Positions 1 to 4,944 of a stretch of 13,449 bases of DNA are shown piece after piece. The stretch lies in contig WLOR01000035.1 of the NCBI GenBank assembly GCA_009699165.1, forward strand, positions 1 through 13,449. Reading direction: 5' to 3'. Under the pieces are notes generated by a model. It did no database searches. It saw only the letters and a list, made by a program, of their open reading frames with translations, and had not been told where the DNA came from. The position numbers and the translations under genes were made by a program. Positions within the stretch are counted from its first letter, which is position 1. Every line of letters begins with the position of its first letter. Origin of the DNA: Actinomycetota bacterium. Lineage in GTDB: Bacteria > Actinomycetota > Actinomycetes > Nanopelagicales > Nanopelagicaceae.

Positions 1-378
1 CAAACGCCCAGCGGCAACAACGACGCCGGGCTCTATGCTCGTTGGAATTGAGCGCAAGTGCGAGCCGTAGTAACGGACTCCATCTTCTCCAATGATAGAA
101 ACCGATAAACCTCCACGGTCAATTCCAAGATTGGTCTTACCGCTCCATCGATCAACGCGGTTTACTTCATCAACTACACCATTGATTGGTGCAACAAATT
201 TGCAGCCTGCCTTTGCCAAAATATCTGTTGCCGCATAATCATGATGTGCATGAGCGTAATTAACTGTGCAATTGGCAACTGGAAAAATATATACGGGTGC
301 AGCAATAGCTGATGCGATTTGAGCGTGCACACTCGAAATCAAAAGTGCGATTATCAATAATCTCTTTTTGCTTGCCAT
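1..378 (-). CDS. Secreted M23 family metallopeptidase (LytM-like), C-terminus beyond left edge
   Basis: Reading leftward from an ATG at 378, 126 codons stay open to the window edge. Residues 1-27 form a signal peptide: a basic start (MASKKR), a hydrophobic stretch and Ala-rich cleavage sites. The mature part begins YIFPVANCTVNYAHAHHDYA, and the HHDYAATDI segment (residues 45-53) is the first metal-binding block of many actinobacterial M23 proteins (His plus Asp52). It is followed by GCKFVAPINGVVDEV and VRYYGSHL, typical of the lysostaphin-like beta-sheet fold. Cys37 and Cys59 could form a disulfide. The second metal site (HxH) must lie outside the window. The expected role is cutting peptide cross-links of peptidoglycan outside the membrane, in growth or daughter-cell separation; this is inferred from the family. 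The gene is divergent from the response regulator at 523. No Shine-Dalgarno is visible; a -10-like TAGCCT ends 7 nt before the ATG, so the mRNA is probably leaderless. Confidence 0.85.
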   Translation of the reverse strand, partial: MASKKRLLIIALLISSVHAQIASAIAAPVYIFPVANCTVNYAHAHHDYAATDILAKAGCKFVAPINGVVDEVNRVDRWSGKTNLGIDRGGLSVSIIGEDGVRYYGSHLRSIPTSIEPGVVVAAGRL

Positions 379-391
379 AGGTGCAAGGCTA

Positions 392-418
392 CCTGTGACA
401 TTGAAATATTTTCACAGG
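392..418. repeat. 7-bp inverted repeat (CCTGTGA / TCACAGG), candidate operator
   Basis: Both arms are perfect and separated by 13 nt. One arm abuts the predicted -10 of the M23 gene and the other overlaps its possible -35, a position suited to a repressor or activator. The half sites resemble CRP half sites (TGTGA/TCACA), but CRP needs a 6-nt spacer, so CRP is not claimed. Confidence 0.35.
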
Positions 419-483
419 AGATGCTAGTGAGTCTGACTAAAATAAACTCTAAAAGCATATGGGGTAGCCCCTGACATTCATTG

Positions 484-499
484 AGCGCTCTAGAGTGCT
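484..499. repeat. 16-bp near-perfect palindrome upstream of response regulator 1
   Basis: AGCGCTCTAGAGTGCT is self-complementary in 7 of 8 arm positions; the exception is a G/T pair that would still pair in RNA. It ends 23 nt before the regulator ATG and contains the -10-like hexamer TAGAGT (491-496). It may be an operator, perhaps for autoregulation, or part of a leader hairpin. Confidence 0.35.
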
Positions 500-522
500 T
501 TGCTCTATCGTGGGTAAACCCT

Positions 523-1185
523 ATGAAAACCTTAATTATTAGTGATAATCCCTTCGAGCTTGCAGTCCTGGCTCAAGCGCTGATTCACCTTGATGTCACG
601 GTCGCTGGGCAGGCATCAAACCCTATTGATGCACTTAACATTTTTAAGACAGTTAATCCAGACTCCGTAATCATCGATATTCGATTTAATGAGAATAATG
701 CGATCAAACTCTGTAAAGAGTTTCGTGAAATTGACCCTCTTATCGGTTTAGTAGTTATCACTGATAGCCCAGATCTTAGAATCCTCGGATTAACACTAAG
801 CATTTTGCCCAGCGGAGCCCAGTTGGTTTTGAAATCCTCAAATAATGTCATTGGGCTGCTATGCCAAGCGATTGAGCTTTCAATTGATGCTGCCTCTACC
901 AAGTCTGCATCAATGTGGATCCAAGGGGACAATCTATATAGCCACAAGTTATTTGCCTCGGTGCTATCAGGTCTGACCGATATCCAAATCGAAACTTTGA
1001 GGCATGTTGGAAATGGCTTGAGCAACTCAGAGATTTCGAAAGTTCGTTTTGTGACAGAGAAATCAGTGGAACAAATAGTGACCAAGATTTCTCAACACTT
1101 CGGTGTTGGCTCTGATCCAACAAAAAATCAAAGGGTTTTATTAGCTGGCGAATACTTTAAATGGATTGGTGCGATTAGGCATTAG
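523..1185 (+). CDS. Orphan NarL/FixJ-type response regulator (RR1), receiver plus LuxR-like HTH
   Basis: The gene encodes 220 residues. Residues 1-115 fit a receiver domain: acidic-pocket position DN (Asp8, Asn9 instead of the usual Asp-Asp), phosphoacceptor Asp52 in VIIDI, Thr80, and Lys104 in LVLKS. Residues 149-195 (LSGLTDIQIETLRHVGNGLSNSEIS onward) match a LuxR/GerE helix-turn-helix. The tail ends YFKWIGA. The frame is open back to a TTG at 481, but ATG 523 is preferred because the protein then aligns from residue 1 with the paralogue at 2362. A cytoplasmic transcription factor is inferred; its partner kinase and targets are unknown and no kinase is in the window. The Asp-to-Asn change may weaken Mg2+ binding and phosphorylation, so an atypical signal is possible. 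No Shine-Dalgarno is seen. Confidence 0.8.
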   Translation: MKTLIISDNPFELAVLAQALIHLDVTVAGQASNPIDALNIFKTVNPDSVIIDIRFNENNAIKLCKEFREIDPLIGLVVITDSPDLRILGLTLSILPSGAQLVLKSSNNVIGLLCQAIELSIDAASTKSASMWIQGDNLYSHKLFASVLSGLTDIQIETLRHVGNGLSNSEISKVRFVTEKSVEQIVTKISQHFGVGSDPTKNQRVLLAGEYFKWIGAIRH

Positions 1186-1348
1186 CGTATTTCGCCAAGC
1201 ATAGGAAAGATCGCAAAGGCAGCCCAGGGACTTAACTGCCCTGCTCGTGGCGGTACTTTCTTCGACATCCAGCGCCAATATCTTGCCCTTACCGCAAGCT
1301 GAATGCGCATACGCATACATCATCCTGCATTAGAGTTACCTCCTGCAG
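1186..1348. other. Intergenic segment of 163 nt between RR1 and the tRNA
   Basis: No recognised gene is found. The plus strand stays open for 38 codons in the same frame after the RR1 stop, but the translation matches nothing known and the paralogue ends at the equivalent residue, so readthrough is unlikely to matter. Two mutually exclusive weak hairpins occur near the middle, GGCAG (1218-1222) with CTGCC (1236-1240) and CAGGG (1225-1229) with CCCTG (1239-1243). Neither is followed by a T-run. Near the tRNA there is ATGCGCAT (1303-1310) overlapping a GCATAC direct repeat. It may hold the end of the RR1 transcript, the tRNA promoter, or a small RNA. Confidence 0.3.
1331..1336 (+). promoter_or_regulatory. 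Putative -10 box of the tRNA gene (TAGAGT)
   Basis: TAGAGT lies 12 nt before the mature tRNA 5' end, giving a short precursor leader of about 6 nt. The same hexamer is the proposed -10 of galT. No convincing -35 is seen 16-18 nt upstream. Confidence 0.45.
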
Positions 1349-1352
1349 GAGG
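1339..1352. repeat. Perfect 14-bp palindrome overlapping the tRNA 5' end
   Basis: CCTCCTGCAGGAGG is exactly self-complementary. Its right part (1349-1352) is the first four bases of the tRNA acceptor stem. In the precursor RNA, if transcription starts far enough upstream, CCTCC could pair with GGAGG around a TGCA loop and compete with acceptor-stem folding. Confidence 0.6.
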
Positions 1353-1422
1353 CGGTAGCTCAGTTGGTTAGAGCCCCAAACTCATAATTTGGTCGTCGTC
1401 GGTTCGAGCCCGACCCGCCTCA
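1349..1422 (+). tRNA. tRNA-Met (anticodon CAT, elongator type)
   Basis: The full cloverleaf can be folded. Acceptor stem GAGGCGG (1349-1355) pairs with CCGCCTC (1415-1421), with discriminator A1422. D stem GCTC/GAGC encloses an AGTTGGTTA loop. Anticodon stem CCAAA (1376-1380) pairs with TTTGG (1388-1392) around loop CTCATAA, so the anticodon is CAT at 1383-1385. The T stem GTCGG/CCGAC holds loop TTCGAGC. CCA is not encoded (CAG follows). The initiator type is excluded because the anticodon stem lacks three consecutive G-C pairs and the first acceptor pair is normal. An isoleucine tRNA read through lysidine at position 34 also has CAT and cannot be fully excluded by eye. The nnrD start lies 37 nt downstream, so cotranscription is possible. 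Confidence 0.9.
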
Positions 1423-1459
1423 CAGAAATCTCATTGCCATATTCATGGGATAGTTGTTC

Positions 1460-2314
1460 ATGGCTCAAAAATCACAGATGGTCAAAAAATGGAGTGCGCG
1501 AGATTCAAAGCGTTGCATCATAACGCCATCAGATTTAGACCATAAATATTCTCGAGGCGTTCTTGGAGTCATCACTGGCTCGGCCCAATATCCAGGTGCG
1601 GCCGTTTTAACAACGTCAGCAGCAGCAGCCACTGGCATCGGAATGATTCGATTTCATAGCTCATCTGGTTTAGCCCATTTAGTTCTGCACTCAACACCTT
1701 CAGCAGTTGTGCAGCCAGGAAAAGTTTCAGCTTGGCTAATTGGTTCTGGAATTTCAACGAAGAAATACTCTGACCTCTCAACGTGGCTAAGACACCGCTG
1801 GATTAAGTTAGCAAGATTGCAATCAGTGCCAACGGTTTTAGATGCCGGAGCACTTTACTTAGCGGGATCTTTGGAACAACCAACATTAATAACCCCACAC
1901 AGCGGTGAGCTTGCAACTTTGCTAACTGCACGAGGCGTGCCTATTACGGCGGAGGCGATTGAAGGCGACCCAAGGAAATGGGTTCAGGGTGCAGCTAAGA
2001 CGTTAGGGGTTACAGTTTTATTGAAAGGGTCAAAAACATTTGTTGCAAATGATGAGCTCTTAATTGAGTTACCAGTTGCAACACCATGGCTTGCAACTGC
2101 GGGTACAGGCGATGTTCTTGCAGGAATTATTGGAGCACTTGTTGCAACAAATAGCATCGAGATTTTAAATGATTACAATCGATTGGCAGAAGTTGCAGCG
2201 ACAGGTGCATTTATACATGCGCAGGCCGCGGCTAAAGCATCTGGGGGTGGCCCCATTTGTGCAGAGATGATTATTGGACATATATCGGGAGCCATCTCTC
2301 AATTACTTAATTAG
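1460..2314 (+). CDS. nnrD: ADP-dependent (S)-NAD(P)H-hydrate dehydratase (YjeF C-terminal type)
   Basis: This protein of 284 residues repairs damaged NADH and NADPH hydrates by ATP/ADP-dependent dehydration in the cytoplasm. The ribokinase-like carbohydrate kinase-related fold is recognisable from HKYSRG (28-33), GSAQYPGAAVL (40-50), LITPHSGELATLL (143-155), VLLKGSKT (187-194) and ATAGTGDVLAGIIGAL (212-227), where Asp218 is the expected catalytic residue. The N-terminal epimerase domain (NnrE) of many bifunctional homologues is absent, so an epimerase must be encoded elsewhere. ATG 1460 is preferred over TTG 1454; ATG 1478 is also possible. There is no Shine-Dalgarno, but GATAGT (1449-1454) lies 5 nt before the ATG, so a leaderless mRNA is possible besides readthrough from the tRNA. 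The gene sits between two paralogous regulators, unlike the more usual cell-wall or tsaE neighbourhood. Confidence 0.88.
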   Translation: MAQKSQMVKKWSARDSKRCIITPSDLDHKYSRGVLGVITGSAQYPGAAVLTTSAAAATGIGMIRFHSSSGLAHLVLHSTPSAVVQPGKVSAWLIGSGISTKKYSDLSTWLRHRWIKLARLQSVPTVLDAGALYLAGSLEQPTLITPHSGELATLLTARGVPITAEAIEGDPRKWVQGAAKTLGVTVLLKGSKTFVANDELLIELPVATPWLATAGTGDVLAGIIGALVATNSIEILNDYNRLAEVAATGAFIHAQAAAKASGGGPICAEMIIGHISGAISQLLN

Positions 2315-2349
2315 CGCGATTAACTCTGTGTAACTAAAACTCTCGTTGC

Positions 2350-2355
2350 TACTCT
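2350..2355 (+). promoter_or_regulatory. -10 box (TACTCT) of a predicted leaderless transcript for RR2
   Basis: TACTCT is followed by exactly 6 nt (GTTTAA) and then the ATG, placing the transcription start on the A of the start codon. No Shine-Dalgarno is present. Upstream lies a repetitive run of TAACT and ACTCT words (2321-2343). Confidence 0.6.
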
Positions 2356-2361
2356 GTTTAA

Positions 2362-3030
2362 ATGAATGAACGAGTACTCGTTGTTATCGATGATGGATTT
2401 GAATTAGCAACGTTGGTTCCAGCGCTGAGATTGCATGAGATGGATATTATCGGCGAGGCCCGAAGTGAAAGCGTTGCCGTTACTTTGCTCAATAGACTTC
2501 AACCCGATGTTGTGCTCCTTGATATGCATATCGCTGGGGTTTCTGCGGTTAAAATCGCAGTCAATCTGAGAAAATCAAAGCCACATGTAGGCATTGTTAT
2601 TTTAGAGAGTTGCTCTGATGTTCGAATGCTCGGAGACCGACACGTAGATATTCCTAAAGGTACCAAGATAATTCTCAAGAAATCAGCAACAGATATTTTG
2701 ATCTTATGTGCTGCCATATCTGACTCTAAAGTTTCAGCCGTTGAATCTCACGAGGTGGCATGGATTAAAGGAAATGTTTCTGTGCATGAAAAATCTCTCC
2801 AGGGGCTTTTAGTTCACCTTACCGATGCCCAGGTTCAGACTTTGCGCTTAGTTGCCGATGGTTTAACTAACGCCCATATCGGTCGCGTTCGGTACACAAG
2901 TGAAAAGGCGGTAGAGCAGATTATCTCCCGAGTGGCACAGGAATTTAACATTCAGCCAGATCGCAATCGAAATATGAGGGTGCAGTTAGTCAATGAGTAT
3001 TACAAGTGGTTAGGCGCGCCACACCACTAA
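2362..3030 (+). CDS. Orphan NarL/FixJ-type response regulator (RR2), paralogue of RR1
   Basis: The 222-residue product aligns end to end with RR1. The receiver (about 1-117) has the acidic pair Asp10-Asp11, phosphoacceptor Asp54 in VVLLDM, and Lys106 in IILKK, but Glu82 stands where RR1 has Thr80, the usual Thr/Ser switch residue. The LuxR-like helix-turn-helix is at about 153-197 (LTDAQVQTLRLVADGLTN onward, EKAVEQII), and the C-terminus YYKWLGA matches YFKWIGA of RR1. It is most likely a DNA-binding regulator acting alone or as a heterodimer with RR1; that is inference. The Thr-to-Glu change could bias it towards an active-like state. The start is fixed by the -10 box 6 nt upstream. No kinase is encoded nearby. 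Confidence 0.82.
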   Translation: MNERVLVVIDDGFELATLVPALRLHEMDIIGEARSESVAVTLLNRLQPDVVLLDMHIAGVSAVKIAVNLRKSKPHVGIVILESCSDVRMLGDRHVDIPKGTKIILKKSATDILILCAAISDSKVSAVESHEVAWIKGNVSVHEKSLQGLLVHLTDAQVQTLRLVADGLTNAHIGRVRYTSEKAVEQIISRVAQEFNIQPDRNRNMRVQLVNEYYKWLGAPHH

Positions 3031-3056
3031 AGTAGAGGCCACCCTGCATTCATGGG

Positions 3057-3062
3057 TAAAGT
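3057..3062 (+). promoter_or_regulatory. Putative -10 box (TAAAGT) of the small gene and GH25 operon
   Basis: TAAAGT lies 8 nt before the ATG at 3071, in a 40-nt gap after RR2. No good Shine-Dalgarno precedes the ATG. Readthrough from RR2 is also possible. Confidence 0.4.
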
Positions 3063-3070
3063 TGCAGGTT

Positions 3071-3328
3071 ATGGAGCTAAGCCTAATTCGAGAGCGATGG
3101 AACGATGTTCTCGATGCGCTTTTAGTTCAGGATCGGATCACGTGGTTGGCGTATTTTGATGCCCGATTAGCTGATTTTGATGGCAATGTATTGACGTTAG
3201 ATTTTTCTGACAGTCGGAAATTAGGTGCAGCCCATGAGTACACACAAACGAGATTGAAGCAGCAACAACTTCTTGTGGCGACTGTACAAAGAGTTTTACA
3301 CATTGATATTGAGATAGTAGAGCTGTGA
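3071..3328 (+). CDS. Small stand-alone protein resembling the DNA polymerase III tau/gamma C-terminal domain
   Basis: The 85-residue product (85 from ATG 3071; TTG 3062 would add three) reads IRERWNDVLDAL at residues 6-17, then RITW (22-25) and ARLADFDGNVLTLDF (31-45). A region rich in Gln and Leu follows, ending VQRVLHIDIEIVEL. This order closely matches the small domain near the C-terminus of actinobacterial and firmicute DnaX: a W-x-D/E-V-L helix, R-x-T-W, a D/E-G-x-x-L-x-L-x-F hairpin, then a helix ending V-L-x-(I/V)-x-x-x-(I/V)-E. Here it stands alone with no AAA+ ATPase part. No signal peptide or membrane segment is seen. Function is unknown. It may be a relic of a dnaX duplication, a binding partner of the replisome, or just the same fold reused. 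The stop overlaps the GTG start of the lysozyme gene by 4 nt (GTGA), implying translational coupling. The resemblance is recalled, not computed. Confidence 0.6.
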   Translation: MELSLIRERWNDVLDALLVQDRITWLAYFDARLADFDGNVLTLDFSDSRKLGAAHEYTQTRLKQQQLLVATVQRVLHIDIEIVEL

Positions 3329-4944
3329 AAGTTTTTAGGATACTCATTGCAACGGCTTTAGTGCTAAACATTATCGCTCTACCAAGTGCCTTAGCATCGA
3401 CATCCCAGTTATCGCTCTCTGTACGACAGACACCCTCATCGTCAGAGGCTTTAGTAACTTTCTATGGCGCGATTAAACCAGCCAAATCCGGTACATCTAT
3501 TTTGATCCAGATTAAAAACGCTGGAACATGGAGTTCCACTCGCTTCAAAGCCCTAACTACAAAGGCGGGTACATGGAAGGTTGCCGCTTTAGCGACTGCC
3601 TTTGATGCAAAGGTTACATATCGCGCCGCAGCCAATGTAAGCGGTAAGCAGATCTACTCTTCCGAACGATCGATAACAATCAAACAGATGCCGCAGATAT
3701 CAGAGGCAGATCCTGCCTTGCTGATCTCGGCATCTGGTCCGGGTGGGCGAATTCATGGCGCTGATATAAGTCGCTGGCAGCACCCCAATGACACACTGAT
3801 TGATTTTGTAAAAATGTACGATGCGGGAATCCGCTTTGTCATGATTAAAGCCTCAGATACTCGAGATGATGCTGATGGCCTATCTTTAAAATATCTAGCA
3901 ATGGATCATAACGCCGCACAGGCCGCTGGGATTTATACAGGTTTTTATCACTATGCAGTCCTTCCTGATGTAACAGAAAGCGCAGAGATAATCCGCGATG
4001 CCACCGCTCAAGCTCAGAAAGCAATTTGGCGTCTTGCCTCCATCGGAGGATATTCTGAGCGCGATCTTGCCTATGCGCTCGATCTTGAAAATAAATGTGT
4101 TCGTTTATCGACGACAGGAGCCTGCCAAAAATATGCAACACGCTCTCAGGTCACTCTTTGGACTACAACATTCCTTCAGCTTTTAAAGGAGAAGACCGGT
4201 AAAGTTCCCATTCTGTACTCTGGGCCCAATTTTCTTGAGAGCTCGATGAATCGCACTTCCGAACTCACTCAGTATCCACTCTGGCTTGCACAGTACGCGA
4301 TTGATCCATCAGATCCGCTAAATCAGCCTGGACTAAAAGCTAGCGGTTGTTATGTTCATTCATGGACTGGGGCTAACTGTGACTCGCAGTGGACTATGTG
4401 GCAGTACACCTCATGTGGAATTGCACCAAAATATGGAGTCCCGGGCGTGCGATTAGATCTAAATCTTTTTAGAGGCTCGGCTCAAGCTTTTCTAGATTTA
4501 GTCCAAGGAAGTTGGACGCCAGCGATTACCGACTTGATGCCAAGTGATGAACCGACGCAGTTGACTGTCCTAAAACAATCCTCCACTACAACGAATAAGT
4601 TAGTCACCTTTAGTGTCTCGGTGGTGCGACCTGATTTATCCCCAGTCGTCACGGGAAGTGTGAAGTTAGTTTTTGATCCAATGAGTGCTCCGGCAATTAA
4701 ACCAACTCAAACGGTTCTGCGTGCGACAAGTGGTGCATGGACTCTGGCACTTAAAGGTATCGCCGCTGGAACTTATACTGGAAAAATCCTCTTTACGGAT
4801 GTCTCAAAGACGCATGCTCAAAGCTGGCAAGAGGTTGCCTTTACTGTGGAGCAAGGCCCAACACCATCGCCAGTAGCCACGCCTACAGCTAAACCAAAAC
4901 CAAAGCCATCAAGTGATGGTTGTGCCAATCAGATTAAGAACTAA
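3325..4944 (+). CDS. Secreted GH25 lysozyme (N-acetylmuramidase) with flanking Ig-like domains
   Basis: The 539-residue product begins with a signal peptide (1-24, cleavage near ALPSALA-S). Residues about 28-122 are a Thr/Ser-rich beta-sandwich-like domain. Residues about 143-392 are the GH25 catalytic domain: HGADISRWQ (Asp147), GIRFVMIKAS (168-177), GFYHYA (206-211), ALDLEN with the catalytic DxE pair Asp253/Glu255, WLAQYA (320-325), MWQYTS (358-363) and LDLNLF (377-382). Another beta-sandwich (about 405-508) and a Pro/Lys/Thr tail (511-530) follow. The enzyme should cut the beta-1,4 muramic acid to N-acetylglucosamine bond outside the cell, in wall turnover or attack on other bacteria. Four Cys in the catalytic domain beyond Cys258 (267, 342, 352, 364) suggest disulfides, consistent with export. 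The GTG start is fixed by the signal peptide and the overlap with the upstream stop. The 3' end overlaps convergent glpD by 11 nt. Confidence 0.88.
   Translation: MKVFRILIATALVLNIIALPSALASTSQLSLSVRQTPSSSEALVTFYGAIKPAKSGTSILIQIKNAGTWSSTRFKALTTKAGTWKVAALATAFDAKVTYRAAANVSGKQIYSSERSITIKQMPQISEADPALLISASGPGGRIHGADISRWQHPNDTLIDFVKMYDAGIRFVMIKASDTRDDADGLSLKYLAMDHNAAQAAGIYTGFYHYAVLPDVTESAEIIRDATAQAQKAIWRLASIGGYSERDLAYALDLENKCVRLSTTGACQKYATRSQVTLWTTTFLQLLKEKTGKVPILYSGPNFLESSMNRTSELTQYPLWLAQYAIDPSDPLNQPGLKASGCYVHSWTGANCDSQWTMWQYTSCGIAPKYGVPGVRLDLNLFRGSAQAFLDLVQGSWTPAITDLMPSDEPTQLTVLKQSSTTTNKLVTFSVSVVRPDLSPVVTGSVKLVFDPMSAPAIKPTQTVLRATSGAWTLALKGIAAGTYTGKILFTDVSKTHAQSWQEVAFTVEQGPTPSPVATPTAKPKPKPSSDGCANQIKN
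4904..4921 (-). terminator. Possible intrinsic terminator of glpD
   Basis: Read on the minus strand, CCATC and GATGG pair around an ACTT loop 15 nt after the glpD stop, followed by a T/G-rich tail (CTTTGGTTTTGGTTT). It lies inside the lysozyme coding end and the stem is short, so this is a weak call. Confidence 0.3.

Larger units (their letters stand above)
379..522. promoter_or_regulatory. Divergent intergenic region between M23 peptidase and response regulator 1
   Basis: This 144-bp spacer carries the control signals for both flanking genes. On the minus strand TAGCCT (391-386) lies 7 nt before the M23 start and GTGAAA (415-410) is a possible -35 with an 18-nt spacer. An inverted repeat CCTGTGA (392-398) / TCACAGG (412-418) brackets that promoter and could be an operator. 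Towards the regulator there is a GGGG-TAG-CCCC stem-loop (461-471), a 16-bp near-palindrome (484-499) containing TAGAGT, and TATCGT (506-511) 11 nt before the ATG at 523. Which of these drives the regulator is not clear. No gene is seen here. Confidence 0.5.

Noticed and set aside
392..418. CRP/Fnr-type binding site
   Set aside because: The half sites look right but the spacer is 13 nt instead of 6.
481..522. TTG-initiated N-terminal extension of RR1
   Set aside because: The receiver fold starts at MKTLIIS and the paralogue has no extension; the stretch contains a palindrome and promoter-like words.
1141..1323. Minus-strand 60-codon ORF in the gap before the tRNA
   Set aside because: It overlaps the conserved C-terminus of RR1 antisense, resembles no known family, and no clear promoter was found. 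Kept only as part of the gap description.
1349..1422. Initiator tRNA-fMet
   Set aside because: The anticodon stem is CCAAA/TTTGG without three G-C pairs and the 1-72 pair is G-C, both contrary to initiator identity.
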